From NCBI GenBank assembly GCA_913063405.1, contig CAJXZB010000011.1, forward strand, positions 28,499-92,498: a stretch of DNA of 64,000 nucleotides, in the 5' to 3' direction. Below the pieces are notes generated by a model. It made no database searches. It had not been told where the DNA came from and was given only the letters and a program-made list of their open reading frames with translations. This DNA comes from an uncultured Ulvibacter sp. GTDB taxonomy: Bacteria > Bacteroidota > Bacteroidia > Flavobacteriales > Flavobacteriaceae. Below, in pieces: positions 55,508 through 64,000 of the stretch; the stretch's first letter is position 1, and each line of letters starts with the position of its first letter. A program made the translations under genes and the position numbers.

Positions 55508-56431
55508 TTAATCAATTACCGTTTCAATTTCTTCCTTTTTATTTTTTATCTGAAATCGATAAATCGCTTCAAATTTTAAGAAGACACCTCCACTTAGAGT
55601 AGGATTCAATTGTGTTCGATCATCCCCAAAACTCAAAGCTGAAATACCTAGATTAATGTTATCTGCATTAGTATAAACTTCATTTTTACTGGTGGCGTAC
55701 CCCACTTTAGCTCTTAGTAAAACACTTTTCTGAAGTACTCCAAACTGTGTATAAGCTGAAAATTCAAGAGAGCTTTGATCGACATATAAGTTGGGTTGAT
55801 TTTTCTTGCGAAGATTGTAGCTGCGACCTATTCCATAGTAATCAATTCCTAAAGTTGTAAATCCCGCATCATAATTAATGTCTGCAGCAATTGGCAAGGA
55901 GATATCCATTTCAAACTTTTTGTTAGGACTGAGGTAATACCAGCCCAAAATAGGTGTTGTAAAAAAGCCAAAGGCTTCAGTTGTGGCGTAAATTCCAAAT
56001 CGATAGGTGAGGTTTTCCTTCTTTTTTAATTTTAAGAGACCAAAACCTCCAATAAAAAAGTCGTCGCCAGAAAGATTCTGATAGTTAGATGCAATTTTAG
56101 GTAAAAGGACCAAGGAGCTACTCCATTTATCATTGTAGGTGGTTACAAATCCAACTTTAAGGAGTGTGCTATAGAGGTTCGTATTATCCGCTTCAGGAAA
56201 AAGTTGGAGGGTATTTTGATTAAAGCTAACGCCAGTGATGAATGCGTTTTTATCATTCAGGACAATTGGAAAGGTAATGTCTATTTCTGAAAAATGAATT
56301 CGAGTACTACTATTGGTGCCTTCAAAATCGTTGTTGAATGTCTGCCCGTAGCCAATTTTCACCAGATCTACATAATCTTGGGCATTTCCGAAGCAAGGAA
56401 ATAGGAATAAAAGTAGGATTAGTTTTTTCAA
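55508..56431 (-). CDS. Outer-membrane beta-barrel protein (DUF6268-like)
   Basis: About 307 aa from the TTG at 56431, which opens a clean signal peptide (LKKLILLLFLFPCFGNAQ). The longer frame from 56500 would add 23 residues encoded by a perfect inverted repeat and is unlikely. The mature part has amphipathic strands alternating with Gly/Asn turns (VKIGYGQTFNNDFEG, FITGVSFNQNTL), and strand-like segments up to the C-terminal FEAIYRFQI. It is a likely transporter-like or structural outer-membrane barrel. A TTG start plus upstream hairpin suggests low or regulated translation. Confidence 0.72.
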   Translation of the reverse strand: MKKLILLLFLFPCFGNAQDYVDLVKIGYGQTFNNDFEGTNSSTRIHFSEIDITFPIVLNDKNAFITGVSFNQNTLQLFPEADNTNLYSTLLKVGFVTTYNDKWSSSLVLLPKIASNYQNLSGDDFFIGGFGLLKLKKKENLTYRFGIYATTEAFGFFTTPILGWYYLSPNKKFEMDISLPIAADINYDAGFTTLGIDYYGIGRSYNLRKKNQPNLYVDQSSLEFSAYTQFGVLQKSVLLRAKVGYATSKNEVYTNADNINLGISALSFGDDRTQLNPTLSGGVFLKFEAIYRFQIKNKKEEIETVID

Positions 56432-56436
56432 ATTCG

Positions 56437-56478
56437 CTGTTATTGAAATTTCATAAAGATATGAAATTTCAATAACAG
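56437..56478. repeat. Perfect 18-bp inverted repeat, 6-base loop
   Basis: The arms 56437-56454 and 56461-56478 are exactly complementary and flank AAAGAT. On the minus strand the hairpin ends five bases before the probable TTG start of the outer-membrane gene. No T-run follows, so it is not a standard terminator. It could sequester the translation start or be a DNA-level operator. Confidence 0.9.
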
Positions 56479-56609
56479 GCACTAAAGAATAATGGGGCAT
56501 TAGTTAAAAAGAACTCACAAAGTGGCTAGCTCGAGGTTTTCGATAAAATGTCGTTTTTAACCCTTTTAGAGATCTAAAAATAGCCTATATTCGCCAAAAA
56601 TTTAAAACA

Positions 56610-57125
56610 ATGAATATTTCTAAAATCTTATTAGTCTTTGTATTGGCGCTTTCAATAGTGAGTTGTAAGAAAGAAGACGATGGTGTAATTCCATTCGTAT
56701 TTAATCAAACAAATCTTGAAGGAACGTATGAATTAAACTATTATAAATCTACAGAGACTGAAACTATCCAATTTAATGGAGCTGAAATAGTGTCTGTTAC
56801 AACAACAACAGGAGATACTTTTGGAATCAACGTTACTTTTCTAGAAAACCGAACCTATATTACTGACGGGGCTTACAGAGAGGTGTTTACCACGGTTGTT
56901 GGAGGACAAACTACAATGGAAGGGTCAGACATTATTGTTGAGGATAATATAACAAGATCGTATAGTGTTTCTTCCGGAACCTCGCGTTTGACTTTGGACG
57001 GAGACATTTATGAGGTACCTTCTTTTAGCGAAACTGGAATGACAATTACGTTTGAGAATACTGAAACAGATTCTAACGGTGATACCACGGTTTTCAATGA
57101 GGAGTTTAGATTTACTAAGATCTAA
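56610..57125 (+). CDS. Lipocalin-like lipoprotein
   Basis: A 171-aa lipoprotein with lipobox ALSIVSC (Cys19). It has a beta-rich mature domain (LEGTYELNYYKSTETETIQF at the start and GMTITFENTE near the end), as in the lipocalin-like/DUF families of flavobacterial lipoproteins. TATATTCG, close to a -7 element, sits 17 bases upstream of the start. Its role is unknown; it ends in an intrinsic terminator. Confidence 0.75.
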   Translation: MNISKILLVFVLALSIVSCKKEDDGVIPFVFNQTNLEGTYELNYYKSTETETIQFNGAEIVSVTTTTGDTFGINVTFLENRTYITDGAYREVFTTVVGGQTTMEGSDIIVEDNITRSYSVSSGTSRLTLDGDIYEVPSFSETGMTITFENTETDSNGDTTVFNEEFRFTKI

Positions 57126-57148
57126 ATTACCATAACATACTTTTAAAG

Positions 57149-57178
57149 ACCCATTCGCTAAAACGGATGGGTTTTTTT
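57149..57178 (+). terminator. Intrinsic terminator after the lipocalin-like gene
   Basis: ACCCATTCG and CGGATGGGT form a nine-base stem with one G-T pair around CTAAAA, followed by a run of seven T. It separates the lipoprotein gene from ileS. Confidence 0.85.
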
Positions 57179-57280
57179 ATTTCCAAATATCAGATATTAT
57201 CAAATCATAAGGAGTAATAAGCAATAGGTATTTTATTCAAAAAATACGTAAATTCGCAACCTTATTAAATTACAATTCAA

Positions 57281-60200
57281 ATGAACACAAAATTTAAGGA
57301 ATACAAGGGCTTAGACCTTCCTAAACTGGCTGAAGACATACTCGATTTTTGGAAAGAAGAAACCATTTTCGAAAAGAGTATTTCTATTCGCGAGGGAAGT
57401 ACTCCATTTGTGTTTTTTGAAGGACCTCCATCGGCAAATGGGTTGCCAGGAATTCATCATGTGATGGCGCGTGCTATTAAGGATATTTTTTGTCGCTATA
57501 AAACTCAAAAGGGTTTTAAAGTTGATAGAAAAGCGGGTTGGGATACACACGGGTTGCCAATAGAACTAGGTGTTGAAAAAGAGCTGGGAATCACAAAAGA
57601 AGATATTGGGAAGAAAATATCGGTTGAAGACTATAATGCTGCCTGTAGAAAAGCAGTTATGCGCTATACGGATGTTTGGAATCAAGTGACCGAAGGTTTT
57701 GGTTATTGGGTAGATATGGAAAATCCATATGTTACCTACAAGGCCAAGTATATGGAAACCGTTTGGTGGATATTAAAGCAGATCTACGACAAGGATCTGT
57801 TATATAAAGGCTACACCATTCAGCCCTATTCACCAAAAGCAGGAACTGGATTGAGTTCTCATGAATTGAATCAACCTGGCACCTATCAAGATGTTACAGA
57901 TACTACTGTAGTCGCACAATTTAAAGCAATAAAAGATACGTTGCCCCAATTCCTTCAGGATTTTGGAGACGTTCACTTTTTGGCTTGGACAACAACGCCG
58001 TGGACCTTGCCTAGTAATACGGCTTTAACTGTTGGATCTAAGATTGATTATGTTCTTGTTAAATCGTTTAACCAATATACTTTTGAATCTGTACATGTGG
58101 TTCTTGCCAAGAATTTGGTTGGAAAACAGTTTTCAGGGAAGTTTGTCGAAGCTGAAAATGAGGACGAGTTAAATATATATTCCGAAGGGGATAAGAAGAT
58201 TCCTTTCTTTATTATGAAGGAATTTAAAGGTTCCGATTTAGTTGGAATACGTTATGAACAATTGTTAAATTACGCTTTACCTAACGATAATCCAGAGAAT
58301 GCATTTCGTATAATCTCAGGAGATTTTGTGACCACCGAAGATGGTACTGGAATTGTGCATACTGCGCCTACTTTTGGGGCCGATGATGCCTTGGTCGCAA
58401 AACAAGCCACCCCCGAAGTGCCACCTTTGTTGATAAAAGATGAGAATGATACCTTAGTTCCGTTGGTAGATTTACAAGGGAGGTTCCGCCCAGAGATGGG
58501 AGAGTTTGCTGGGAAATATGTGAAGAATGAATATTATAACGACGGCGAAGCGCCAGAGAAATCTGTAGATGTTGAGTTGGCTATTAAATTGAAGATAGAA
58601 AATAAAGCCTTTAAGGTTGAAAAGTATGTTCACAGTTATCCGAATTGTTGGCGTACAGATAAACCAATTTTATATTATCCATTAGATTCTTGGTTTGTTA
58701 AAGTTACCGAATTTAGAGATCGTATGTTCGAACTAAACCAGACTATAAATTGGAAACCCAAAGCAACGGGAGAAGGTCGATTTGGAAACTGGTTGGCCAA
58801 TGCCAATGATTGGAATTTATCTCGTTCTCGTTATTGGGGAATTCCTCTGCCTCTTTGGCGAACGGAAGATGGAACAGAAGAAAAAATCATAGGTTCTATT
58901 GAAGAACTTAAAAATGAAATGGCGAAATCCGTTACGGCGGGATTAATGTCCAACGACATCTTTGATGGTTTTGTTGTTGGAGATTTTTCAGAAGAGAACT
59001 ATGAGCAAGTAGATCTTCATAAAAATATTGTTGATGGAATTGTTTTGGTTTCTGAAAGAGGAAAACCAATGAAGCGAGAAGCCGATCTAATTGATGTTTG
59101 GTTCGACAGTGGAAGCGTTCCTTATGCGCAATGGCACTATCCATTCGAAAATAAAGAGAAAGTAGAAAAAACATGGCGAAAAGCCGATTTTATTGCTGAA
59201 GGTGTAGATCAAACAAGAGGATGGTTCTACACAATGCACGCCATAGCAACTATGATTTTTGATGATGTTGCGTATAAAAATGTTGTGTCGAACGGACTTG
59301 TCTTAGACAAAAATGGACAGAAGATGTCCAAACGATTGGGTAATGCGGCGGATCCGTTTGAGATTTTGAAGAAATACGGTCCGGATGCAACACGCTGGTA
59401 TATGATAAGCAATGCCAATCCATGGGACAACTTGAAGTTTGATATCGACGGAATTGGAGAAGTACGTAACAAATTCTTCGGAACCCTTTACAATACCTAT
59501 AGTTTCTTTAGTTTATACGCCAATTTGGATAATTTCGATTATTCTGAAGCGAGTATTCCATTGGAAAAAAGACCAGAGATTGATCGTTGGATACTTTCAG
59601 AATTGCATACACTTATTGCTCGAGTAGACGAAGCCTTTGACCAGTATGAACCTACGAGAGCAGCTAGAGCTATTTCGGAATTCGTTCAGGAAAATTTAAG
59701 TAACTGGTTCGTACGACTAAGTAGAAGACGCTATTGGAAAGGAAGTTATGGCGAGGATAAGATTTCGGCATATCAAACTTTGTATACCTGTTTGGTTACA
59801 GTTGCGAAGCTTGGTGCGCCAATTGCGCCGTTCTTTATGGATCGATTGTACAGAGATTTAACCTGTGGAACCTCAAAAAGGGAAAAAGAATCTGTACATT
59901 TAAGTAACTTTCCTTCGTCTGATGCGTCTTACATAAACAGTGCTTTGGAACGTAAAATGCAAAAGGCACAAACAATATCTTCTTTGGTATTATCGTTACG
60001 ACAAAGAGAGAAAATTAAAGTGCGTCAACCGCTTCAAAAAATAATGATTCCTGTGCTTGATGATACCACTAGAGATGAGATCGCTGCAGTTTCGGATTTG
60101 ATAAAATCTGAAGTAAATGTAAAAGAAATTGAACTTATTGACGAAGGTTCTGGGATATTAGTTAAACAAATAAAGCCTAACTTTAAAAAATTAGGCCCTC

Positions 60201-60682
60201 GTTTTGGCACTGAGATGAAAGCTGTGGCGCAGGCTGTTAATAGTTTTGAACAAGAAGAGATCTCATTGTTAGAAAAAGAAGGAGAGATTAGTATTTGGGT
60301 TAACAAAAAAAATATTACATTGACCCTCGATGATGTCGAAATTAGCTCTCAAGATATTGAAGGTTGGTTAGTAGCGAACAGCAATGGAATAACAGTTGCG
60401 CTAGATGTTACTATTAGTCAAGATTTAAAAAATGAGGGGATTGCTAGAGAACTCGTAAATCGAATTCAAAACCTACGAAAAGACTCTGGTTTTGAGGTTA
60501 CAGACAGAGTGGAAGTTAGTATTCAAAAAAATGAGGCGTTAACAGAAGCTGTGGAACAAAATAGAGAGTATATAAAACAAGAAACCTTAACAGAGGTGTT
60601 GCAATTTGAAGAACAGTTGGCAAATGGTATAGAAATTGCATTTGACGACATCACAACCAAGTTAAGTATTAAAAAACATTAA
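57281..60682 (+). CDS. ileS: Isoleucyl-tRNA synthetase
   Basis: A 1133-aa class I synthetase that charges tRNA-Ile. It shows the HIGH-region variant GIHHVM (residues ~57-62, GPPSANGLPGIHHVMARA), GWDTHGLPIE, the editing CP1 domain with TTPWTLPSNTAL, and KMSKR at 681-685. The anticodon-binding domain begins near 730. GIHH and the long form resemble the eukaryote-like IleRS2 clade, often less sensitive to mupirocin; that inference is from motif alone. It has a -7-like TAAATTCG 25 bases upstream. It is followed by the TraR/DksA-like gene at six bases. Confidence 0.95.
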   Translation: MNTKFKEYKGLDLPKLAEDILDFWKEETIFEKSISIREGSTPFVFFEGPPSANGLPGIHHVMARAIKDIFCRYKTQKGFKVDRKAGWDTHGLPIELGVEKELGITKEDIGKKISVEDYNAACRKAVMRYTDVWNQVTEGFGYWVDMENPYVTYKAKYMETVWWILKQIYDKDLLYKGYTIQPYSPKAGTGLSSHELNQPGTYQDVTDTTVVAQFKAIKDTLPQFLQDFGDVHFLAWTTTPWTLPSNTALTVGSKIDYVLVKSFNQYTFESVHVVLAKNLVGKQFSGKFVEAENEDELNIYSEGDKKIPFFIMKEFKGSDLVGIRYEQLLNYALPNDNPENAFRIISGDFVTTEDGTGIVHTAPTFGADDALVAKQATPEVPPLLIKDENDTLVPLVDLQGRFRPEMGEFAGKYVKNEYYNDGEAPEKSVDVELAIKLKIENKAFKVEKYVHSYPNCWRTDKPILYYPLDSWFVKVTEFRDRMFELNQTINWKPKATGEGRFGNWLANANDWNLSRSRYWGIPLPLWRTEDGTEEKIIGSIEELKNEMAKSVTAGLMSNDIFDGFVVGDFSEENYEQVDLHKNIVDGIVLVSERGKPMKREADLIDVWFDSGSVPYAQWHYPFENKEKVEKTWRKADFIAEGVDQTRGWFYTMHAIATMIFDDVAYKNVVSNGLVLDKNGQKMSKRLGNAADPFEILKKYGPDATRWYMISNANPWDNLKFDIDGIGEVRNKFFGTLYNTYSFFSLYANLDNFDYSEASIPLEKRPEIDRWILSELHTLIARVDEAFDQYEPTRAARAISEFVQENLSNWFVRLSRRRYWKGSYGEDKISAYQTLYTCLVTVAKLGAPIAPFFMDRLYRDLTCGTSKREKESVHLSNFPSSDASYINSALERKMQKAQTISSLVLSLRQREKIKVRQPLQKIMIPVLDDTTRDEIAAVSDLIKSEVNVKEIELIDEGSGILVKQIKPNFKKLGPRFGTEMKAVAQAVNSFEQEEISLLEKEGEISIWVNKKNITLTLDDVEISSQDIEGWLVANSNGITVALDVTISQDLKNEGIARELVNRIQNLRKDSGFEVTDRVEVSIQKNEALTEAVEQNREYIKQETLTEVLQFEEQLANGIEIAFDDITTKLSIKKH

Positions 60683-60687
60683 AGAAT

Positions 60688-61068
60688 ATGTCCCAGGAAA
60701 TAAAAAATAGATATAGTGATTCGGAGTTAGAATCCTTTAGAGAACTTATTCAGGAGAAAATTTCAAAGGCGAAAGAGCAGTTGGAATTAATAGAAAGTGC
60801 TTATAGAAATGATAGTAATAATGGCACCGATGATACCTCACCCACTTTTAAAGCTTTCGATGAAGGGAGTGAGGTGATGAGTAAGGAGACTTCTTCTCAA
60901 TTGGCCATTCGCCAAGAAAAATTTATTAGGGATCTTAAAAATGCTTTGATTCGAATTGAGAATAAGACGTATGGAATATGTCGTGTTACTGGCAAGTTGA
61001 TTAATCCAGAGCGTTTAAAATTAGTGCCTCATGCAACATTAAGTATTGAAGCAAAAAATATGCAATAA
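60688..61068 (+). CDS. TraR/DksA-like protein lacking most zinc cysteines
   Basis: A 126-aa protein with an N-terminal coiled coil (ESFRELIQEKISKAKEQLEL), acidic linker, and YGICRVTGKLINPERL followed by VPHATLSIEAK. The second half matches the DksA zinc-ribbon segment (YGxCxxxG..I...RL...P.A..C..C), but only the first Cys remains. Flavobacterial members of this type are known with degenerate zinc sites. It probably binds the secondary channel of RNA polymerase. It is co-transcribed with ileS and ends near a hairpin. Confidence 0.82.
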   Translation: MSQEIKNRYSDSELESFRELIQEKISKAKEQLELIESAYRNDSNNGTDDTSPTFKAFDEGSEVMSKETSSQLAIRQEKFIRDLKNALIRIENKTYGICRVTGKLINPERLKLVPHATLSIEAKNMQ

Positions 61069-61081
61069 TGATATAATAAAT

Positions 61082-61108
61082 ACCCCTTCTTGAAAAAGAG
61101 GGGTGTTT
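61082..61108 (+). terminator. Likely terminator after the TraR/DksA-like gene
   Basis: ACCCCT at 61082-61087 pairs with AGGGGT at 61099-61104 and is followed by GTTTTA. The stem is six bases long and the T-run is short, so termination may be partial. Confidence 0.55.
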
Positions 61109-61143
61109 TATAACTCGCCCTTTCGAAACGTTGGGGTTTTTTT

Positions 61144-61770
61144 ATGCTGAAAAGATTTTGTTTTATACCATTTCTAATGGTTACCTTTAATAGCTCTGCC
61201 CAAAAGATACTGGAAAAGACTTTGGATGTTTGGGAATTAAAAAGATTGGTAATTGATGCCGATGCTGTTTATAGTCTTTCCATTGTTTCGGAAAAAACAT
61301 CTGTGATTTCCATAGTCACTAAAGTTGTTGGAGAGACCTATGAAAATGTTCTTGTTACAACTTCCGAAGCGAATAAAACCCTTACCATTGGGACTTCATA
61401 CTCGCCTTATTTTAAGGCTGATGATGATAAACTAGCTGTCCATAAGGTATTGTCCATAGAAATGCATCTTGTTGTTCCTGAATTTTTAAATGTCTCTATT
61501 GATTCAAAAATAGGTTCTGTTAAGGCCGAGGGTATTTATAGTAGGCTACGGATTGCCCTTGATATGGGGAGTTGTAAGCTTATTAATTTTACAGGAAACG
61601 CGTCCCTGCAAACTAAACGTGGTGATATCGACGTTCATACTATTGGCAGTATAGCTGGAAAAGGAATTTCGAAAAACGGAAAAGTAAGAAATAGGCTTCC
61701 CTTGGAGGGAAAACATTGGGTATTTGCAGAAAGCAAGGATGGCGATATTGGCTTATTTCAAACCAAATAA
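61144..61770 (+). CDS. Secreted beta-helix-like protein (DUF4097-type)
   Basis: A 208-aa protein with signal peptide MLKRFCFIPFLMVTFNSSAQ. The mature part repeats short strands with a ~20-residue period (LSIVSEKTSVISIVTKVVGE, LNVSIDSKIGSVKAEGIYSR, LQTKRGDIDVHTIGSIAGKG), as in putative auto-adhesin DUF4097 proteins. It ends in AESKDGDIGLFQTK. It precedes lspA by 83 bases. Its function is unknown. Confidence 0.7.
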   Translation: MLKRFCFIPFLMVTFNSSAQKILEKTLDVWELKRLVIDADAVYSLSIVSEKTSVISIVTKVVGETYENVLVTTSEANKTLTIGTSYSPYFKADDDKLAVHKVLSIEMHLVVPEFLNVSIDSKIGSVKAEGIYSRLRIALDMGSCKLINFTGNASLQTKRGDIDVHTIGSIAGKGISKNGKVRNRLPLEGKHWVFAESKDGDIGLFQTK

Positions 61771-61776
61771 TATTCC

Positions 61777-61784
61777 TATTTTTG
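61777..61784 (+). promoter_or_regulatory. TATTTTTG, candidate -7 element of lspA
   Basis: An exact TAnnTTTG match 69 bases upstream of the lspA ATG. The -33 region is not convincing. Confidence 0.35.
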
Positions 61785-61853
61785 CAGCACTCTTTTGGGG
61801 TTATCGTCGAGCTCATTTTTTACCTAAGAGCTTTCTAAAACACGTAAGAATTA

Positions 61854-62465
61854 ATGTCGTTAAAAAAATCAATTGTTATTATCTTTTTAGTCTTATTGGT
61901 TGATCAGATTTCCAAGATATATGTAAAGACTCATTTCTCCTTAGGAGATGGTGTTAAGGTATTTGAGTGGTTCCAGATTTTATTTGTTGAGAACGAAGGA
62001 ATGGCTTGGGGGGCAAGAATTCCGGGAGAATATGGAAAATTGTTCTTAACAATTTTTAGACTTATTGCCATTGTTGGTATTGGCTACTGGCTATGGGATT
62101 CGGTTCGCAAGAATATGTCACGTGTATTAATCGTCTCTATAGCCTTGATTTTTGCAGGAGCGTTTGGAAATATCATTGATTCGGTAATCTACGGGCTTAT
62201 ATTTAACGATAGTCACCATCAGGTTGCGACTATGTTTCCTACGGAAGGAGGGTACGGTACCATATTTCACGGAAAGGTAGTGGATATGCTTTATTTCCCT
62301 CTGTGGAAGGGTTATTTACCAGAGTGGTTGCCTTTTTGGGGCGGTAAGTTCTTTACGTTTTTTGACCCTGTATTTAATATAGCAGACATGTCGATTAGTA
62401 CTGGAGTTGGTTTGCTAATGGCTTTCAATAAAAAAGCATTTCCTAAAAAGCCGAAGGAATTATAG
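61854..62465 (+). CDS. lspA: Lipoprotein signal peptidase (signal peptidase II)
   Basis: A 203-aa inner-membrane aspartic protease that removes signal peptides from prolipoproteins. Four transmembrane helices are visible. Family blocks are LLVDQISKIYVKT, VENEGMAWGARIPG, AGAFGNIIDS, VVDMLYFPLW and FNIADMSIS. The two catalytic aspartates are D144 (VVDM) and D178 (FNIAD). A ~25-residue insertion before VVDM is typical of Bacteroidota LspA. The several lipoproteins in this window are its likely substrates. Confidence 0.95.
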   Translation: MSLKKSIVIIFLVLLVDQISKIYVKTHFSLGDGVKVFEWFQILFVENEGMAWGARIPGEYGKLFLTIFRLIAIVGIGYWLWDSVRKNMSRVLIVSIALIFAGAFGNIIDSVIYGLIFNDSHHQVATMFPTEGGYGTIFHGKVVDMLYFPLWKGYLPEWLPFWGGKFFTFFDPVFNIADMSISTGVGLLMAFNKKAFPKKPKEL

Positions 62466-62466
62466 A

Positions 62467-62885
62467 TTAGGCGCTTTTCTTGTTGAATATTGCTTCGAAT
62501 TCTTCCAGGTCAATTGGCTTAATTAAGTAATCTGTAACCAAGGAAAAGGACTTTGCCTTTTCTATTTCGTAGGGATCGATAGAGGAACTAACAATATATA
62601 AGGTAGTTTGCATACCCTTTGGTGGATTTACTTTCGTGAACTGTTTAAGAAAATCCCAACCGTCCATTACTGGCATATTGAGATCAAGCAAAATGATTTC
62701 TGAGAATGCATCTTTGCTTACGTTTTCTATAATCGCTGTAAAGTAATCTAGAGCTTCTTTCCCGTTATTAAATACCAACAGGTGTTCAGACAACTTTCTA
62801 ATATCAACTATCTTTTTGATCAAATTGATATAAACTTCATCATCATCGATGATACAGGCCAGTTTAACTGGGGGGTCAAATCCAT
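62467..62885 (-). pseudogene. Single-domain response regulator, start frame broken
   Basis: From 62823 downward the receiver domain is intact: ILLDLNMPVMDGWDF holds the phospho-Asp, then VSSSIDPYEIEKAKSF and DYLIKPIDLEEF (switch Lys). The acidic pocket ACIIDDDEVY is encoded in the same frame upstream but has no start codon. An ATG at 62885 reads MDLT and shifts out of frame at the six-C run (62870-62875). One more C would give MDLTPPVKLACIIDDDEVY. This is either a pseudogene or an indel in a homopolymer. Confidence 0.8.
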
Positions 62886-62897
62886 GTGGGTTATAAA

Positions 62898-63818
62898 TTA
62901 AAATTTAATTTTAATAACGGTTCCTTTATCCACCGTGCTTTCTATGCTAATTGTTCCTTGTAAGGTCTCGACTTGGTTTTTTGTCATAAACAATCCAATG
63001 CCAACGGCATCTTTATTTAGATGAAATGTTTGATACATATTGAATACTTTGTCACCATATTTTTCTAAGTCGACTCCTCTTCCATTGTCCTTTACCATTA
63101 AACAGTTTTTATTATCTTCTCTAAAGGTAAAAATATCAACAATAGGAGTTCTATCTGGATGTCTATATTTTATTGAATTTGTAAGAAGATTAAGACGAAT
63201 ACTCTCTATATATATGCAGGAATGTATGTAATACTTAGCACTTCTGAAAAATCTGAATAAACTTCTGTCTCTGTGTCTAAAATTAGACGATTGATTGAGT
63301 TTTTTACATTTTGCAATACATCCTCAAAAACAACATCTCACTTTTCTTGGTGTGCTTTTGATTGTACCGACACAATTTCATTTAAATGTGAAATCGTGTC
63401 ATTCAAACTTGCAGAAATATCAACAAGACTACCTTTCAATTCCTTTTCTTCCGATTCAGAATGGATGGAATTTAAAAGTTGAATAGTTAACTTCAGATTA
63501 CTAGAATGTGATCTCAAATTATGTGAAACTATATGGGCAAAATTAAAGAGTCTCGAATTTTGAGAGGCAATAACTTTTAAAGATCTCTCAAGGCTCAATT
63601 CCTTTAATTTTTCAACGTCAATATCTTGAAAAACTACATGAAGCCCTATTACAGTTTCGTTTTCATCATATAAGGGTTTTCCAAATGCTTTCGCCCAGAA
63701 TTCTTTCTTGTCATATGTAAGCATTTTAATGGTTGTATTAAAAGGTACACCCAATACTACAGGCAAAGAATATTTCTTGGGCTCTTTCCTTTTCATCATC
63801 GGCATAAAACTCAATAGA
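62898..63818 (-). pseudogene. PAS histidine kinase remnant disrupted by an IS and four lesions
   Basis: Read on the minus strand, the remnant starts with PAS sequence SIEFYADDEKERAQEIFFAC. It changes frame at 63750 in a GGG run and continues FNTTIKMLTYDKKEFWAKAF and the phospho-acceptor region AHIVSHNLRSHSSNLKLTIQ. It meets TGA at 63338-63340, continues in frame, and shifts again at the TA-run 63207-63215. It ends with the ATPase domain (LNLLTNSIKY, DNGRGVDLEKYG, GIGLFMTKNQVE). The 5' part is replaced by transposase DNA. This gene is dead; the response regulator downstream is its likely former partner. Confidence 0.88.
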
Positions 63819-63835
63819 AGTTCCGACTTAAGCAC

Positions 63836-64000
63836 TTAGCTATTAATGTTTTTTATTAAACAAGGTTCTGCCTTAATCATTCTGATCATTGAGTTTTCAA
63901 AGATTCCTTCTTTCATAAAACTGCGATTGAACCTGTAACAATATTCATTCAAGTAATCCTGTAAGTCTTCGACATGATGGTGTGTCCCTCTGAGCCATCC
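63836..64000 (-). mobile_element. IS1595/ISXO2-like transposase, C-terminal part (runs off window)
   Basis: The minus-strand frame is open from the window edge and stops at 63836-63838. Its 54 residues include GWLRGTHHHVEDLQDYLNEY, CYRFNRSFMKEGIFENSMIR, and MIKAEP. The pattern (W/F)LRGTxH...HLQ.YL.E..(Y/F)RFNR matches the end of ISXO2-type DDE transposases of the IS1595 family. HK sequence begins within 20 bases of the stop, so the IS terminus lies at about 63819-63835 and the element interrupts the kinase gene's PAS region. Confidence 0.85.

Noticed and set aside
56432..56500. Longer N-terminus of the outer-membrane barrel gene
   Set aside because: The extra 23 codons are made of the inverted repeat and precede a complete signal peptide.
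62818..62823. TTG at 62823 as true start of the response regulator
   Set aside because: It would remove the conserved acidic pocket (IIDDDE), which is encoded in the same frame just upstream.
1..64000. CRISPR arrays, rRNA or tRNA genes
   Set aside because: No regularly spaced repeats, tRNA-like cloverleaf or rRNA blocks were seen by eye; short RNA genes without strong features could still be missed.

Overview
The window looks like a chromosomal segment of a marine-type Flavobacteriaceae/Bacteroidota bacterium. The evidence is low GC, A-rich intergenic DNA, type IX secretion (T9SS) C-terminal sorting tails, TAnnTTTG-like promoter elements, an SDR-type threonine dehydrogenase and a CusA pump fused to an outer-membrane channel. 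No rRNA, tRNA, CRISPR array, phage capsid, portal or terminase gene was seen.

Layout. (1) 1-4924: NAD-dependent formate dehydrogenase operon (fdhD, a NuoE/NuoF-like subunit, the molybdopterin subunit). (2) 4925-5340: non-coding stretch with a two-copy direct repeat and a palindrome. (3) 5341-35527: a complete extracellular contractile injection system (eCIS) locus in one orientation: tail terminator, sheath, two tube-type proteins, a 58-aa DUF5908-like protein, LysM tube/baseplate protein, spike, PAAR tip, gp25 wedge, two ~1000-aa baseplate proteins, two unassigned structural proteins and a tape-measure protein. After these come five DUF4157 cargo genes, one unknown gene and an AAA+ ATPase. 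(4) 35528-39486: decayed DNA (T9SS tail fragment, frameshifted SMP-30/NHL protein, internally deleted AraC regulator) around an intact sodium:solute symporter. (5) 39577-46007: heavy-metal efflux operon (small Cys-rich membrane protein, CusA-OMF fusion, CusB-like lipoprotein, Fur-family regulator). (6) 46032-47546: chimeric TPR/T9SS pseudogene and empty DNA. (7) 47547-62465: mostly housekeeping and envelope genes (tdh, M13 and M28 peptidases, CBS protein, ileS, TraR/DksA-like protein, lspA). (8) 62467-64000: a response regulator and histidine kinase pair wrecked by indels, a stop codon and an IS1595/ISXO2-type insertion whose transposase runs off the window.

The eCIS is the central system. 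Sheath, inner tube, spike and baseplate form a headless phage-tail-like injector, and the ATPase and tape-measure protein serve assembly. The five cargo genes share a near-identical N-terminal module (IGxSND-type leader, CxxC motif, DUF4157 core with HEL(T/A)H) but have unrelated C-termini: an aspzincin-like protease, a second probable metalloprotease, an OmpA-like peptidoglycan-binding fold, a large hydrophobic helical protein, and a PG_binding_1-like domain followed by an HExxH segment. A truncated copy of the ATPase start next to cargo 5, and an 86-bp identical repeat between cargos 1 and 2, show that this is a recombining effector bank. Everything here is read from sequence alone; family names come from motif recognition, not from searches.
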